In this document: one piece after another, positions 63,837 to 64,000 of the stretch
Layout: the number at the start of each line of letters is the position of its first letter
How positions within the stretch are numbered: the first letter of the stretch is position 1
Assembly (NCBI GenBank): GCA_965178125.1
Contig: OZ237743.1
Coordinates: 372,001-436,000, forward strand
DNA: 64,000 nt
Direction of reading: 5' to 3'
Source: Bilabrum cf. latius
Lineage: Eukaryota; Bigyra: Bicosoecida; Bigyra; Bicosoecida
The notes under the pieces: model-generated
What the model saw: the letters and a program-made list of their open reading frames with translations, nothing else
Told to the model about the DNA's origin: nothing
Database searches by the model: none
Translations under genes and position numbers: made by a program

Positions 63837-64000
63837 ATGAGTTCTCCAGACCGATTTTACATTACCGCAAACATACGAAATAACGAAGATACTTTCCAAC
63901 CAGCGACCTATAGCGAAACCCGCAAGTAGCCATTATTAGATAAGGATGTTGGTGATTATACGATGTCAGTATTCCGGTTTTCCATAAGCACCAATTCAAT
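63837..64000 (+). CDS. Minor capsid protein (penton-type), N-terminus, runs off the window (element 2)
   Basis: Starts MSSPDRFYITANIRNNEDTF after CTATAGTAAAATG and has one TAG (63927) read as Gln. The pattern FYITANIRNNEDTFQPA ... DYTMSVFRFSISTNSI parallels the N-terminus of the element 1 minor capsid protein (VYVDLELYNHSG ... RLYKLSVVRFLIDASLFPI), so it is assigned by that similarity. Confidence 0.6.

Larger units (their letters stand above)
58403..64000 (+). mobile_element. Element 2: integrated virophage/PLV-like element using UAG as Gln (left part)
   Basis: AT-rich block with packaging ATPase, DUF5754-like protein, fibre-like protein and the start of a minor capsid gene; it continues beyond 64000. 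About 29 in-frame TAG codons occur in roughly 1,080 codons, always with TAA or TGA as terminators. Its genes are preceded by TATAGTAAATG-type sequence, different from the TCTA of element 1. Confidence 0.85.

Noticed and set aside
20125-64000. TAG read as Leu, Glu or Tyr
   Set aside because: Aligned paralogues have CAG or CAA opposite TAG, and reverse-transcriptase motif columns at TAG are Gln.
1-64000. CRISPR arrays, bacterial operons or ribosome binding sites
   Set aside because: Direct repeats here lack uniform unique spacers; the gene content, retrotransposons and code point to a eukaryotic nucleus and its integrated viruses.
1-64000. A tRNA-Gln with CUA anticodon or other RNA genes
   Set aside because: I looked for A/B-box and cloverleaf patterns by eye and saw none that I could support; a covariance-model scan would be needed.

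Overview
The window reads as a piece of a protist nuclear genome: a GC-rich host locus (about 19.6-58.4 kb) with tandem duplicated gene pairs and large retrotransposons, flanked on both sides by AT-rich integrated elements of the virophage / Polinton-like virus (PLV) kind. The host species cannot be named from the sequence. The strongest signal is a variant nuclear genetic code. In the host genes, in all three retrotransposons and in two of the three viral elements, TAG occurs repeatedly inside otherwise continuous reading frames, while the frames end at TAA or TGA. Aligned paralogues carry CAG or CAA where another copy has TAG, and invariant Gln positions of reverse transcriptase are TAG. UAG therefore encodes Gln, with UAA and UGA as stops. 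Genes that look broken under the standard code become single long frames under this one.

Layout. 1-~1015: end of a TAG-using viral element (element 0) with an rve integrase fragment. ~1016-19632: element 1, an AT-rich virophage/PLV-like element with fibre-like proteins, packaging ATPase, adenain-like protease, minor and major capsid proteins, GIY-YIG nuclease, a SAP/LRAT-like protein and a chromodomain integrase. Its own genes contain no internal TAG in about 3,900 codons. One of them is split by a 5.87-kb Ngaro-type tyrosine-recombinase retrotransposon (Ngaro1), whose genes do use TAG. 19644-58402: host tandem array of divergent pairs, each a secreted subtilisin-like protease (S8-A, -B, -C, minus strand) and a leucine-rich-repeat protein (LRR-1, -2, -3, plus strand), with a 3' fragment of a fourth LRR copy at the left. 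Between S8-A and LRR-1 sit an ~8-kb LINE with a single 2,471-codon ORF and a second Ngaro element (Ngaro2, 7.7 kb). 58403-64000: left part of element 2, a TAG-rich virophage/PLV-like element with packaging ATPase, a DUF5754-like protein, structural candidates and the start of its minor capsid protein.

How it fits together. Element 1 and element 2 encode the same kind of virion module (ATPase, penton-type minor capsid protein, fibre-like proteins), but differ in codon assignment and in promoter motif: TCTA plus an AT-rich stretch in element 1, TATAGTAAATG in element 2. Element 2 looks adapted to the recoded host; element 1 looks like a newcomer from, or shared with, standard-code hosts, yet it has been resident long enough to receive a retrotransposon. 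The visible viral/host junctions all lie at runs of 8-11 G. The combination of a recoded nucleus, virophage-like elements with and without the recoding, and Ngaro insertion into a virophage-like element is the most notable content of the window.
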